Part shown: piece by piece, positions 1 to 7,440 of the stretch
Layout: each line of letters starts with the position of its first letter
How positions within the stretch are numbered: position 1 is the stretch's first letter
NCBI GenBank assembly: GCA_938046755.1
Contig: CALIXC010000206.1
Coordinates: 1-36,818, forward strand
Origin: an uncultured Lautropia sp.
GTDB taxonomy: Bacteria > Pseudomonadota > Gammaproteobacteria > Burkholderiales > Burkholderiaceae_E
Length of the DNA stretch: 36,818 bases
Direction of reading: 5' to 3'
Notes under the pieces: model-generated
Databases searched by the model: none
The model's input: only the letters and a program-made list of their open reading frames with translations
What the model was told of the DNA's origin: nothing
Made by a program: the position numbers and the translations under genes

Positions 1-1
1 G

Positions 2-280
2 TGGCGGGAAGGCCTCATCGCCAGCGTGCAGGCAAACGATGCGAGTTACGCCCTGCTGTGGTTCCTGGTGGCCGGGTTTGCGTTGATGCTCATCGGCACC
101 ACCTTCTGGCAGCTGGCCAATGCGGGGCAGCTGGGCTGGCCGCCCATCCTGGGGCTGTGCCTGCTGGCGGCTACCATCTGCATCGTTTATCCCAAACCCG
201 GCCCCTTCCTGCTGCTGGCTATTGCCGGTGCGCTTGTCGTGGCGCAGTTGATTTCCCCGAACACAGCGCAGGGATCATGA
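2..280 (+). CDS. DUF6463-like small integral membrane protein, C-terminal part (5' end outside window)
   Basis: The frame is open from the window edge to a TGA at 278-280 and gives about 92 residues. Two hydrophobic stretches are visible, one starting YALLWFLVAGFALML and one starting ILGLCLLAATICIVY, followed by a third apolar segment near the end. The pattern (a Trp-rich start, then WFLxxGxxLMLIG, then a P-G-F/P-LLL ending) resembles the DUF6463 family of small membrane proteins of unknown function. The real start lies upstream of the window, so the ATG-like internal codons are not used here. Its stop overlaps the ATG of the next short frame by ATGA. Function is unknown, and the family call is from memory of the pattern only. 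Confidence 0.55.
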   Translation, partial: WREGLIASVQANDASYALLWFLVAGFALMLIGTTFWQLANAGQLGWPPILGLCLLAATICIVYPKPGPFLLLAIAGALVVAQLISPNTAQGS

Positions 281-357
281 GAAGCAAGAGCCAGATCATC
301 AGCCACACCGACCTGGCCATGGTGCGCAAGTTCAAGGAGTGGGTGTTCAACGTATAA
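277..357 (+). pseudogene. 26-codon frame resembling the C-terminal tail of a LysR-type regulator
   Basis: An ATG at 277 overlaps the preceding stop (ATGA) and opens a 26-residue frame that ends VRKFKEWVFNV. GcvA-type LysR regulators commonly end in a similar (K/H)VRAFRDWLL-type helix, so this may be a LysR 3' scrap fused behind the membrane protein. It could equally be an unrelated translationally coupled short peptide. Nothing upstream in the same frame looks like a LysR protein, which argues for a recombination scar. No function is proposed. Confidence 0.3.
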
Positions 358-553
358 GGGACGTGACCATGGCAGGCCCTTGCCTGTCCCTCTCACATCG
401 ACGACGACAGCTTCGGTCAGTCCGCAAGGCGGATGACCTTGCGGTACGGGTACGGACCAGTGCGTCCCGCTGGTTCACCGCCCGGGCCCACAGGTGCCCG
501 GGCTGGGCACTGAACCGGTCCGCGATGAGATCGATCAGGGACAGCCTGTCCAT
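347..553 (-). pseudogene. possible N-terminal remnant of a MmcQ/YjbR-family protein
   Basis: A leftward frame starts at ATG 553, inside the last codons of the HD-domain gene on the same strand. Its first 23 or so residues (LIDLIADRFSAQPGHLWAR in part) match the start pattern of MmcQ/YjbR proteins: a short helix, then a P-x-x-LW motif. After that the sequence becomes Arg/Ser-rich with no recognisable family core, and the frame stops about 70 codons in. Full YjbR proteins are about 115-120 residues. The likely reading is a truncated or frameshifted gene once coupled to the HD gene. The similarity rests on roughly 20 residues and may be chance. Confidence 0.28.
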
Positions 554-1206
554 CTCACCTCCGCCAGCATTTCGTCATGGAAGGCTTTCAATCGGTCATG
601 ACGCTGCATCGCCAACTTCTGGCCAGCCCTGGTCTTGAAACCTTGCGCCAGCTGAAGGAGCTTCCGGGGAAAGTGGTCCAACGCATACCGCCGATCATCA
701 AGCGGCCGATTCTCGCCACCCGGATCAGCCGGATCGTACAGTGACGAGCCCATCCGGCCCGCCGTGTAGAAACAGCGGGCCACCCCCATGAACCCCAGTG
801 CGTCCAGCCGGTCCGCGTCCTGCAGGATGCGGGCTTCCAGCGTATCAGGCTCAATGCCCGCCGAGAAGCTGTGCGCCTCGATGGCATGCGCCACGGCCTG
901 TCGCCGGTCCGTGGGCCAACGTAGCCCCGTCAGCAAGGAGATGGCCTTTTCAGCCGCCAGGCGCGAGGCCTGGTTGCGCAACGGAGAATTCTTCTCCACG
1001 GCCACACAATCATGCAGCAGGACCGCTGCCGCCAGGATCTCCGTATCTCCACCTTCCGCCGTCACGATGGCCTGCACGTTGCCCCAGACTCGATCCAGAT
1101 GCGCCAGATCGTGGGATCCATCATCGTTTCCTGGCGGAAAGGCATGCGGCAGCAGCGTTTCTGCCAGCTGTCGATGCCTGCCAAAGCGATCGATGAACCA
1201 GTTCAT
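535..1206 (-). CDS. HD-domain phosphohydrolase (YedJ-like)
   Basis: This 223-residue cytoplasmic protein shows the HD-superfamily metal-binding set: an early His in the SHDLAHLDRVW segment (about residues 31-41), the HD doublet in AAAVLLHDC (about 60-68), His residues in AHAIEAHSF (about 107-115), and the late Asp in LQDADRLDALG (about 128-138). Length and order match the YedJ-type subgroup, which are metal-dependent phosphohydrolases with poorly defined natural substrates. The ATG at 1206 is chosen because the family core begins soon after it. The gene is leftward and 67 bp downstream of the small DUF1778-like gene. The HD fold is clear; the substrate cannot be read from sequence. Confidence 0.85.
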   Translation of the reverse strand: MNWFIDRFGRHRQLAETLLPHAFPPGNDDGSHDLAHLDRVWGNVQAIVTAEGGDTEILAAAVLLHDCVAVEKNSPLRNQASRLAAEKAISLLTGLRWPTDRRQAVAHAIEAHSFSAGIEPDTLEARILQDADRLDALGFMGVARCFYTAGRMGSSLYDPADPGGENRPLDDRRYALDHFPRKLLQLAQGFKTRAGQKLAMQRHDRLKAFHDEMLAEVRWTGCP

Positions 1207-1273
1207 GAGCGTTTCTCTATGCGGTCTGACATGCCCGTAAAGAGCAAAGTCGTGACGTGAGAGGAAGGCCTGG

Positions 1274-1501
1274 TCAGTTCCTTATCAGACACCCTGCCTC
1301 CTCCATCGCCTTCTTCAGCCTGGCATTGGGCCGGAACGGCCGCCCCAACGCATCCAGGAAACGGCGAGACGCCTCCGACGACAGAACGACCACAGTTTCC
1401 GCCGCCGGCGAGGTCTCGATTCCGCACAGGAAAGCTTCCCGCTCACCGGGCGCCTTCCACCACAGGGAAGTACGTCCATTCAGGTGATCCCTGTCTTTCA
1501 C
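1274..1501 (-). CDS. 75-residue DUF1778/TacA-antitoxin-like protein, apparently lacking a normal N-terminal DNA-binding half
   Basis: A GTG start at 1499-1501 overlaps the brnQ stop by GTGA, so translation is probably coupled to brnQ. The C-terminal half (VVVLSSEASRRFLDALGRP, then PNARLKKAMEE) matches the end of DUF1778 antitoxins: a V-L-S-x-x-x-x-x-x-F-L-x-A-L helix followed by a P-N-x-x-L-x-x-A helix that grips a GNAT acetyltransferase toxin. The first 35 residues do not show a clear ribbon-helix-helix, and no GNAT toxin gene lies beside it. It may be a degenerate or orphan antitoxin, or a different small protein that happens to share the tail pattern. The reading frame itself is convincing because of the overlap with brnQ. 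Confidence 0.5.
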   Translation of the reverse strand: MKDRDHLNGRTSLWWKAPGEREAFLCGIETSPAAETVVVLSSEASRRFLDALGRPFRPNARLKKAMEEAGCLIRN

Positions 1502-2880
1502 GATCCCCCCTCTTCCCGCGCCGCCCCACGCCGCATCCACGCCACCACCACGCCCAGCACGATGGCCACGGCCGCAAACGGCAGCCATTCCAGCGAATAG
1601 GCCTTCAGCGGCAGGTGCTGCGAGAAGTCCGTGCCGGCCACCGACAGGATGGACACGACCATGACCAAGCCGACGGCCAGGCGCTGGGCCAGCAGCGGCA
1701 AGGGGGTGACGAAGGATTCGATCAGCATGATGAGCAGCAGCGTCATCACGACCGGGTACAGCACCATCAGCACCGGCACGGACTTGTCGATGACAGCGCT
1801 CAGGCCCTGGTTGGCCAGCAGGAAGCCGATGAGCGTGCAGATCACGGCATAGGTGACATAGCTGATGCGCGGGAAGATGTCGTTGAAGAACTCGGACACG
1901 GCGGTCACGAGGCCCACCGACGTGGTCAGGCAGGCCAGCGTGACGATGAGGCCGAACAGCACGCGGCCGAATTCGCCGAAGGTACTGTAGGCGGCGGTGG
2001 TGAGCAGATAGGTCCCCACGTCCTGGCCCCGCTCCTTCAGATCGGCAAGGATGGTGGGATCCACGGGCAGGCGGTTGCTGAACCAGCCCAGGCCCACATA
2101 GATGAAGGCCAGCGCTGTAGCTGCCACAACACCAGCCAGCGTGGTCTGCACGATGAGCTGGCGCCGCTGGGCCGGGGTGATGACGGCTTCATGCAGGGCA
2201 GCCACGCTGCCATCACCCTGCCCGCCCTTGGCCAGCATGCGGGCCCGGATGGCGGTGATGACGATGACCGAGAACGCGACCGAGGCCAGCACGTCCATGG
2301 TGAGGTAGCCGTTGACGAAGCCGTTCAGATAGGCGGCAGCGTCGGTGGACTGGACATCCGTCAGCGTCGGCGGACGGCCCCACAGCCACCAGGCCGCCTT
2401 GCCGATGAGCGCGAGGATGCACACCAGCAGCACCGGTGTGAGCACGGCGCCGATACGCTCGACCATCTTGGAGGGGTTGAGGCTGAGCCACAGCGTGACG
2501 CCGTAATAGACCAGGCTGAAGATCAGCAGCGAGGTGCTGCCCGGCTCACCCAGGAAGGGCACCACGGCCATTTCATACGAGGTGGCGCCCGTCCGGGGGA
2601 TAGCGAAGAAGGGCCCGATGGTGAGGTAGACGACCGCCAGGAACAGCAGCGAGAACCACGGGAGAATGCGGTCGAGCGCGGTGCGGTAGCCGTCCTGATA
2701 ATAGGCGCTGACGATGATGCCCAGCAGCGGTAGGCCCACACCGGTGGAAACGAAGCCCAGCAACGCAGGCCAGAATGTCTGGCCGCTTTCCAGGCCCAGT
2801 GCAGGCGGGAAGATGAGGTTGCCGGCGCCAAAGAAGATGGCGAACAGCATGAAGCCAATGACGAAAGTATTCTTGTTCAC
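1498..2880 (-). CDS. brnQ: branched-chain amino acid:cation symporter BrnQ
   Basis: This 460-residue polytopic membrane protein has about twelve hydrophobic helices and belongs to the LIVCS family, which takes up Leu, Ile and Val with Na+ or H+. The N-terminal hallmark FGAGNLIFPP lies at residues 17-26. Further family motifs are the IGPFFAIPRTGATSYE segment near residue 90 and LNPSKMVERIGAVLTP near 135. Length is normal for BrnQ. The start is GTG at 2880, with no strong Shine-Dalgarno sequence visible; the motif at residue 17 leaves little room for another start. It is transcribed divergently from the glutaredoxin gene. The small DUF1778-like frame overlaps its stop. Confidence 0.95.
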   Translation of the reverse strand: MNKNTFVIGFMLFAIFFGAGNLIFPPALGLESGQTFWPALLGFVSTGVGLPLLGIIVSAYYQDGYRTALDRILPWFSLLFLAVVYLTIGPFFAIPRTGATSYEMAVVPFLGEPGSTSLLIFSLVYYGVTLWLSLNPSKMVERIGAVLTPVLLVCILALIGKAAWWLWGRPPTLTDVQSTDAAAYLNGFVNGYLTMDVLASVAFSVIVITAIRARMLAKGGQGDGSVAALHEAVITPAQRRQLIVQTTLAGVVAATALAFIYVGLGWFSNRLPVDPTILADLKERGQDVGTYLLTTAAYSTFGEFGRVLFGLIVTLACLTTSVGLVTAVSEFFNDIFPRISYVTYAVICTLIGFLLANQGLSAVIDKSVPVLMVLYPVVMTLLLIMLIESFVTPLPLLAQRLAVGLVMVVSILSVAGTDFSQHLPLKAYSLEWLPFAAVAIVLGVVVAWMRRGAAREEGGS

Positions 2881-3061
2881 GGTTCTGAGTGATGAGTAGT
2901 CGGCCGCGGACCAGCCGATCAGGCCCCCGTGCAGACACAGGCGCCGGATTGGAAACCCGGGCCGCCTTGTTTCCTCGCGGCCGCAGGCAGGATAACATCC
3001 GCTATCTTTACTCGACCACCAGTATTCTGGCAGCCCCCTTTTCTATCGTGTGGAGGTCCCC

Positions 3062-3385
3062 ATGGACGCCAAGGAATTCATTCACCAGACCGTTACCGAG
3101 CACCCCGTCGTCCTGTTCATGAAGGGCACGGCCCAGTTTCCCCAGTGTGGTTTCTCCGGCAAGGCCATCCAGGTGCTGAAGAACGCCGGCATCAAGCAGC
3201 TGGTCACCATCAACGTGCTGGAAGACGCCGAGGTCCGCCAGGCCGTCAAGGACTATTCCAACTGGCCCACCATCCCGCAGCTCTACATCAATGGCGAGTT
3301 CATCGGCGGCGTAGACATCATGGCCGAGATGGCCGAGTCGGGCGAGCTGCAGAAGCTGATCCCGGAAGCCAACAAGGCCGCCTGA
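3062..3385 (+). CDS. grxD: monothiol glutaredoxin Grx4/GrxD (CGFS type)
   Basis: This 107-residue cytosolic protein belongs to the CGFS glutaredoxins, which bind a [2Fe-2S] cluster with glutathione and pass clusters on or work with BolA partners. The CGFS active site is at residues 29-32, WPTIPQLY (the cis-Pro glutathione-binding strand) at 68-75, and GGVD at 82-85. ATG 3062 is preferred over the in-frame GTG at 3050 because a clean GGAGG lies at 3052-3056, five bases before it. The gene stands alone, divergent from brnQ and convergent with argC. A BolA/IbaG homologue, the usual partner of this family, is encoded at 32.4-32.6 kb. No anomalies are seen. Confidence 0.96.
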   Translation: MDAKEFIHQTVTEHPVVLFMKGTAQFPQCGFSGKAIQVLKNAGIKQLVTINVLEDAEVRQAVKDYSNWPTIPQLYINGEFIGGVDIMAEMAESGELQKLIPEANKAA

Positions 3386-3573
3386 AGGGTGCCCGGCACC
3401 GACCGGGCCTCCCCTTCCCTCTTGCGCATCCCTGCGCCTTCCCGGTCGTCGGGCCTGTCCAGGTGGCAGGGACGACAAGACACCATGAAGGCGACCGCGC
3501 ACCCAGGGCGGCATGGCTGCCCCGCCAACGCCAGGATGGCGCTTCTGTCAGACCGACGCCCGCTTCTCCCTGT

Positions 3574-4614
3574 TCAGGCCAGCCCGGTCGTCTCGTCCAG
3601 CCCCAAGTGGATGTTCATGGCCTGCACGGCCGCCCCGCTGGCCCCCTTGCCCAGGTTGTCGATACGTGCCACCAGCATGCACTGATCGTCATTGCCAAAG
3701 ACAAAAAGATCGGCGCGGTTGGTGTCGTTGCTCCCCTGCATGTCAAAGAGGCCGCCTTCGGGTGCCGCATCCAGCGCTGCCACCTGCACGAAGCGTTCAC
3801 CCGCATAGCGAGCCGCCAGCACGGCATGAATGGCCGCCCGCTTCACGTCCACCTTGCCCGCCGCGCGAATCCGCGCCAGATCCAATGGCACGGACACCGC
3901 CAGCCCCTTGTAGTACGGTGCCACCACGGGCAGGAACACGGGCGCCTGCGCCAGGCGGGCATAACGCATCATCTCGGGCAGGTGTTTGTGGGTGAGTCCC
4001 AGCGCATAGGGACGCGGGGCCAGCAGCTTGCGGGCCTCTTCCACCGACGTCTCCGCCTCGACAGTCGTGCCGCCTTCGGTGGCCGAAGCACCGCACCCGT
4101 CATCGGTCATCCCCAAGGCTGCCAGCGCTGCCCGGTACTGGGCAATCATCTTCTTGCCGCCCCCCGAATAGCCCGTGTGCGAGGTGGCCGACAACGAATG
4201 TTCGGCCGGCAGCAACCCGGCATCCACCAGCGGCCGCACGGCCAGAATGAAGGCCGTGGCATGGCAGCCGGGGTTGGCCAGGCGCTTGCTGTCACGGATG
4301 CGCTGGCGCTGCCCCGGGTCCAGCTCGGGCAGGCCATAGGTCCAAGCCGGGTCCACGCGGTGGGCCGTGCTGGTGTCGATGACGCAGGTGGCAGGATTGT
4401 CGACCAACGCCACCGATTCGCGCGCGGCTGCATCAGGCAGGCACAGGAAGGCCACGTCGGCCGTGTTCAGCAGCCGTGCCCGCTCGGCCGGGTCCTTGCG
4501 CAGCGCCGGGTCAATGCGCAGCACCGTGACATCGCTGCGCCGGCGCAGATACTCATCAATCTGCAGACCGGTCGTTCCTTCCTGTCCATCTACAAAGACC
4601 TTGTAAACACTCAT
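3574..4614 (-). CDS. argC: N-acetyl-gamma-glutamyl-phosphate reductase, type 2
   Basis: ArgC reduces N-acetylglutamyl-5-phosphate to the semialdehyde with NADPH in arginine synthesis. The nucleotide-binding start GQEGTTG is at residues 10-16, the catalytic Cys is Cys117 in NPGCHAT, the glycine-rich SHTGYSGGGKK is at 145-155, and HKHLPEM is at 209-215. The GQEGTTGLQI start and the HTGYSGGG segment identify the shorter type-2 class. At 346 residues it is longer than the roughly 310-320 expected; the extra part is at about 165-195, a Gly/Thr/Glu-rich insertion between the SGGGKK motif and HKHLPEM. The start at 4614 is fixed by the nucleotide-binding motif. The gene is leftward, alone, and preceded by a repeat-bearing spacer. 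Confidence 0.93.
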   Translation of the reverse strand: MSVYKVFVDGQEGTTGLQIDEYLRRRSDVTVLRIDPALRKDPAERARLLNTADVAFLCLPDAAARESVALVDNPATCVIDTSTAHRVDPAWTYGLPELDPGQRQRIRDSKRLANPGCHATAFILAVRPLVDAGLLPAEHSLSATSHTGYSGGGKKMIAQYRAALAALGMTDDGCGASATEGGTTVEAETSVEEARKLLAPRPYALGLTHKHLPEMMRYARLAQAPVFLPVVAPYYKGLAVSVPLDLARIRAAGKVDVKRAAIHAVLAARYAGERFVQVAALDAAPEGGLFDMQGSNDTNRADLFVFGNDDQCMLVARIDNLGKGASGAAVQAMNIHLGLDETTGLA

Positions 4615-5015
4615 CTTTTCATCATTCCTGGGTCATGCCATGTGGCCCGGCACTGATCGGAAGCAGGCAGCTTGCTGGCGCCGGACCAGAAGTGACGCCA
4701 GATGCATCGCACCGGGCACATCATGTCCCGGGCTCCGGGCGGGTGTCGCCCCGGCCGACGCGGGGTCCCGATAGTGTGTCACAACCGGGGCCTGTCCCGG
4801 CGTGGGCAGTCCCAGGCGAAGCCTGGCCTTTGCCGAGCGGGGCTTTTCTTTCCTGAAGCGCGGCCAGGCCTTTACCGATCGAGGGCTTGCCTTTGCCAGG
4901 CAGGGGCCTGTCTTCCTGAGCGTGCCTCGTCCGTGACCTAGACGCCTGCAGCCGATTTGCATCCCGATGCGCGGCGCTGCACACTCACCCCTTCCTTCAA
5001 TCTTCCTTCTCTCTC
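4615..5015. other. 401-bp divergent spacer between argC and ubiX
   Basis: No convincing gene is seen. It carries a degenerate 21-bp tandem repeat (4825-4929). A leftward open frame (4633-4962) crosses it and ends 18 bp before the argC start. That frame is rich in Lys/Arg/Pro and lacks any recognisable domain. The spacer must also hold the promoters for both flanking genes, but no clear -35/-10 pair stands out. Confidence 0.6.
4825..4929. repeat. five degenerate 21-bp tandem units
   Basis: Five consecutive 21-bp units can be laid out at 4825-4845, 4846-4866, 4867-4887, 4888-4908 and 4909-4929. Units 1, 3 and 4 share a core like GGCCTTTRCC followed by a GGGGC-like end; units 2 and 5 share TTCCTGA. 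On the minus strand the 21-bp period becomes a seven-residue period in the open frame 4633-4962, with repeated xxKxxPR heptads such as LAKASPR, SVKAWPR and FRKEKPR. Because 21 is divisible by three, selection on a coding repeat is possible but unproven. Confidence 0.6.
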
Positions 5016-5612
5016 ATGCCGCGTCGTCTCATCATCGCTATCACCGGTGCCAGTGGCGCCATCCTGGGCGTGCGCTTGCTGGAGTACCTGCGCCTGCAGC
5101 CCAACATCGAGACGCACCTGCTGGTCTCTTCGGCCGGCTGGCAGACCGTGGTGACGGAGCTGGACCGCAGCCGGGCCGAGGTGGAGGCGCTGGCCGACCA
5201 TGTACACCCGGTCAAGGACATCGGCGCCAGCATCGCATCGGGCTCCTTCGCCACCGAGGGAATGATCGTGGCCCCCTGTTCGATGCGCACGCTGGCGGCC
5301 ATCGCCATGGGGCTGTCGGACAACCTGATCAGCCGCGCCGCCGACGTGGTGCTGAAGGAGCGCCGCCGCCTGGTGCTGCTGACGCGCGAGACACCGCTGA
5401 ACCTGGCCCACCTGCGCAACATGACGGCGGTGACGGAGATGGGCGGCATCATCTGGCCGCCGGTACCGGCCTTCTACCAGCGCCCGCCCGACCTGGCCAC
5501 GATGATCGACCACATGGTGGGACGGGTGCTGGACCTGTTCGACATCAAGCAGGGGCTCAACCCGCCGTGGGATCCCTCTGCCTGGCGGGTGCACCCCAGG
5601 CAGAACATCTGA
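5016..5612 (+). CDS. ubiX: flavin prenyltransferase UbiX
   Basis: UbiX joins dimethylallyl phosphate to reduced FMN, making the prenylated flavin cofactor of the UbiD decarboxylase used in ubiquinone synthesis. The 198-residue length is normal. Family features are the N-terminal TGASGAILGVRLLEYL (residues 10-25), GSFATEGMIVAPCSMRTLA (76-94) with the conserved P-C-S-M-x-T-L-A stretch, and RETPLNLAHLRNM (124-136). The ATG at 5016 is directly followed by the family start, but the leader just before it is a pyrimidine tract with no Shine-Dalgarno sequence, so initiation may be weak or non-canonical. It is divergent from argC and stands alone. Confidence 0.96.
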   Translation: MPRRLIIAITGASGAILGVRLLEYLRLQPNIETHLLVSSAGWQTVVTELDRSRAEVEALADHVHPVKDIGASIASGSFATEGMIVAPCSMRTLAAIAMGLSDNLISRAADVVLKERRRLVLLTRETPLNLAHLRNMTAVTEMGGIIWPPVPAFYQRPPDLATMIDHMVGRVLDLFDIKQGLNPPWDPSAWRVHPRQNI

Positions 5613-6212
5613 CGGGCAGTCGACGCCCCACTCCATCATGGGTGCCCCAGCGTCCGGCTCTTGCCTCTACGAGCCTTCATCCCCATCGCCCGGACTCCGC
5701 TTCCATCCCTGGTTACACCTCTGCCCCAGACCTTGCCACGTCCTGCCCAGACCACACAGCATTACCTGGTGAATACCACTGAGACGCATCAACGATTCAC
5801 GATCAATATACCCACGATAAACCCACTCAGCTTATACCAGTATTCATAATAATCATCAACCCACAAAAAAACATAGCAATAAAATACTATAGAAAGCATT
5901 CAAAAGCCATGATGAGCATCAGGGTACGCCATGAGCGTGTTAATCTGAGCTCGCCAAAAGCATTCGTGGGAGCAGGCGTCGTCGCGGTATAGGCTGTCGC
6001 TCATTCATTTCATGAATGGGAATTCATAGCCCCATCCATCCACCCAATTCGGAAACAGGGCGTTGATGCGTTCGGACGGGACGAGGCCGCACGGCTCGAT
6101 ACACAGGAAAGCATGTGCAGCCAAGCCTGCTGGAAAGGCCTGCCCCCGGAAAGCAGTCCACCCGATCCGCGGAGCTGTTTGCGTGTTCAAACTCAAGGAA
6201 GGAAGCAAGACC
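5613..6212. other. 600-bp gene-poor spacer with an AT-rich island
   Basis: No credible gene is found. From about 5770 to 5900 the base composition turns sharply AT-rich compared with the GC-rich surroundings. A 19-mer at 5842-5860 matches the classical Fur-box consensus at 13 of 19 positions by my hand count. A 15-bp palindrome (ATTCAT-TTC-ATGAAT) lies at 6003-6017. These may belong to the control region of the Opa-like gene at 6213, whose Shine-Dalgarno-like GGAAGGAAG lies just upstream of its ATG. Confidence 0.45.
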
Positions 6213-6839
6213 ATGAGAAAAAGTGCCCAATCCCTTTTCCTGGCGATGTCCGCCTTTGCGGCCCTGTCTTTTTCCGCCGCTGCCGTGGCCGAGGAAGGGG
6301 CCTACATCCAGGGCGACATCGGCCTGGGTCACCTGAAGGTCGACGACAACGAGAAGCTGCGCGTCAGCAACGTCGGCAGGAAGATCAAGGACTCGTACCA
6401 CGAATCGGGCTTCATGCCGCGCCTGTCGGTCGGCTATGCCCTGGGCAACGGTCTGCGCGTGGCGGGCGACTTCACCCACTACAAGGAGATGAAGGAAAGC
6501 TACGATGCGGCCAACGGCGCCACACAGAATGCCGGCGTCAAGGCCAATGGCTTCGGTCTGTCGGCCATCTATGACTTCGACTACGGCAGCGACTTCGTTC
6601 CCTACGTGGGCGGCCGCATCGCAGCCAACAAGCTGAAATACTCGGCAGGCTACGCCGCCGCCGGCCAGCGCTTCTCGACCAGCAAGAGCAAGACCAAGGC
6701 CGGCTATGGCCTGCTGCTGGGCTTTGGCTACAAGCTGTCCAACGAGATGACGCTGGATGCCGGGTACCGCTACAACCACATGGATTCCGACCTGAACGCC
6801 CACGAGGTGTCGGTGGGCCTGCGGTACTACTTCAACTGA
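6213..6839 (+). CDS. Opa/NspA-type outer-membrane beta-barrel protein
   Basis: This 208-residue protein starts with a signal peptide (MRKSAQSLFLAMSAFAALSF, then an AAAVA-type cleavage region; mature part likely from about residue 27). The rest alternates polar and aromatic residues as in small eight-stranded barrels: GAYIQGDIGLGHLKV at the start, PRLSVGYALGNGLRVAGDF in the middle, YVGGRIAANKLKY later, and a final strand VSVGLRYYFN. This matches the opacity-family porins (Opa, NspA) of the outer membrane. ATG 6213 is chosen over upstream in-frame codons because of the GGAAGGAAG ribosome site and the signal peptide. It is a single gene followed by a strong hairpin. Related proteins mediate adhesion or immune evasion, but that role is not shown here. 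Confidence 0.85.
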   Translation: MRKSAQSLFLAMSAFAALSFSAAAVAEEGAYIQGDIGLGHLKVDDNEKLRVSNVGRKIKDSYHESGFMPRLSVGYALGNGLRVAGDFTHYKEMKESYDAANGATQNAGVKANGFGLSAIYDFDYGSDFVPYVGGRIAANKLKYSAGYAAAGQRFSTSKSKTKAGYGLLLGFGYKLSNEMTLDAGYRYNHMDSDLNAHEVSVGLRYYFN

Positions 6840-6847
6840 TCCGTGAC

Positions 6848-6888
6848 GGGTACCGGCAGTCGGCTTTCGACGCGGACTGCCGGTACCC
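6848..6888 (+). terminator. perfect 14-bp stem hairpin after the Opa-like gene
   Basis: Arms at 6848-6861 (GGGTACCGGCAGTC) and 6875-6888 are exact reverse complements with a 13-base loop. The hairpin starts 9 bp after the Opa-like stop. There is no clear U-tract, so it may act as an RNA 3' stabiliser as well as a terminator. Confidence 0.65.
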
Positions 6889-7044
6889 GGTCTCGATATC
6901 ACCCCTGCACGCCGCGGCCGACATCTGATCCATCGAACAGTACGCGAATGTCCCGCCATCTCCGGCGGCGGTATCTAGCGCCCTCGACTCGCCACGCTAT
7001 CATGGCAGGCGTCAAGACGATTTCCAGTTCAAGAGGACGACGCC

Positions 7045-7401
7045 ATGAGACTGATCCTGGTGTGGCTCATCAATGCCGCCGCTATCTTCCTGCTGCCCTA
7101 CATCCTGGCCGCCGTGCACATCAAGGATTTCGGCACCGCCATGCTGGTCGCACTGGTCATCGGCCTGCTCAACACCTTCATCCGGCCCGTGCTCTTTGTG
7201 CTCACGCTGCCGGTCAACGTGCTCACGCTGGGGCTCTTCACGCTGGTGCTCAATGGTCTGATGTTCTGGGTCACCTCCCGCCTGGTGGACAACTTCACCA
7301 TCACCGGCTTCTGGTGGGCCGTGCTGGCTGCCGTCATCTACAGCGTCATCAGCAGCTTCATCAGCCTAGTGCTGCTGGGTGAACAGCAGCGCGCCGACTG
7401 A
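7045..7401 (+). CDS. four-helix membrane protein of the YvlD / phage holin IV superfamily (PF04020)
   Basis: This 118-residue protein has four hydrophobic helices with the family pattern: an initial LVWLINAAAIFLLPYIL helix, an ALVIGLLNTFIRPVL stretch (about 32-46), the LPVNVLTLGLFTLVLNG segment (about 55-71), and a final WWAVLAAVIYSVISSFIS helix. The N-x-F/L-I-R-P and L-T-L-P-x-N-x-L-T-L-G-L motifs are typical of the PF04020 inner-membrane family, whose function is not established despite the holin name. The ATG at 7045 is preceded by the purine-rich AAGAGGACGACGCC. It faces the CAP-domain gene convergently with only 39 bp between the stops. Confidence 0.88.
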   Translation: MRLILVWLINAAAIFLLPYILAAVHIKDFGTAMLVALVIGLLNTFIRPVLFVLTLPVNVLTLGLFTLVLNGLMFWVTSRLVDNFTITGFWWAVLAAVIYSVISSFISLVLLGEQQRAD

Positions 7402-7440
7402 CAAGGGCCTCCCGCCCGAAGCCCCGCTCGTTCCCCGGCC

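Noticed and set aside
1615..2733. 372-residue rightward frame opposite brnQ
   Set aside because: It is antisense to a clear membrane transporter and Gln/His/Asp-rich, a typical shadow.
2929..4656. 575-residue rightward open frame across grxD and argC
   Set aside because: It is out of frame with grxD and antisense to argC, has no domain, and is the usual mirror frame of GC-rich coding DNA.
4825..4929. CRISPR-like array
   Set aside because: Units are contiguous with no spacers and diverge strongly from each other.
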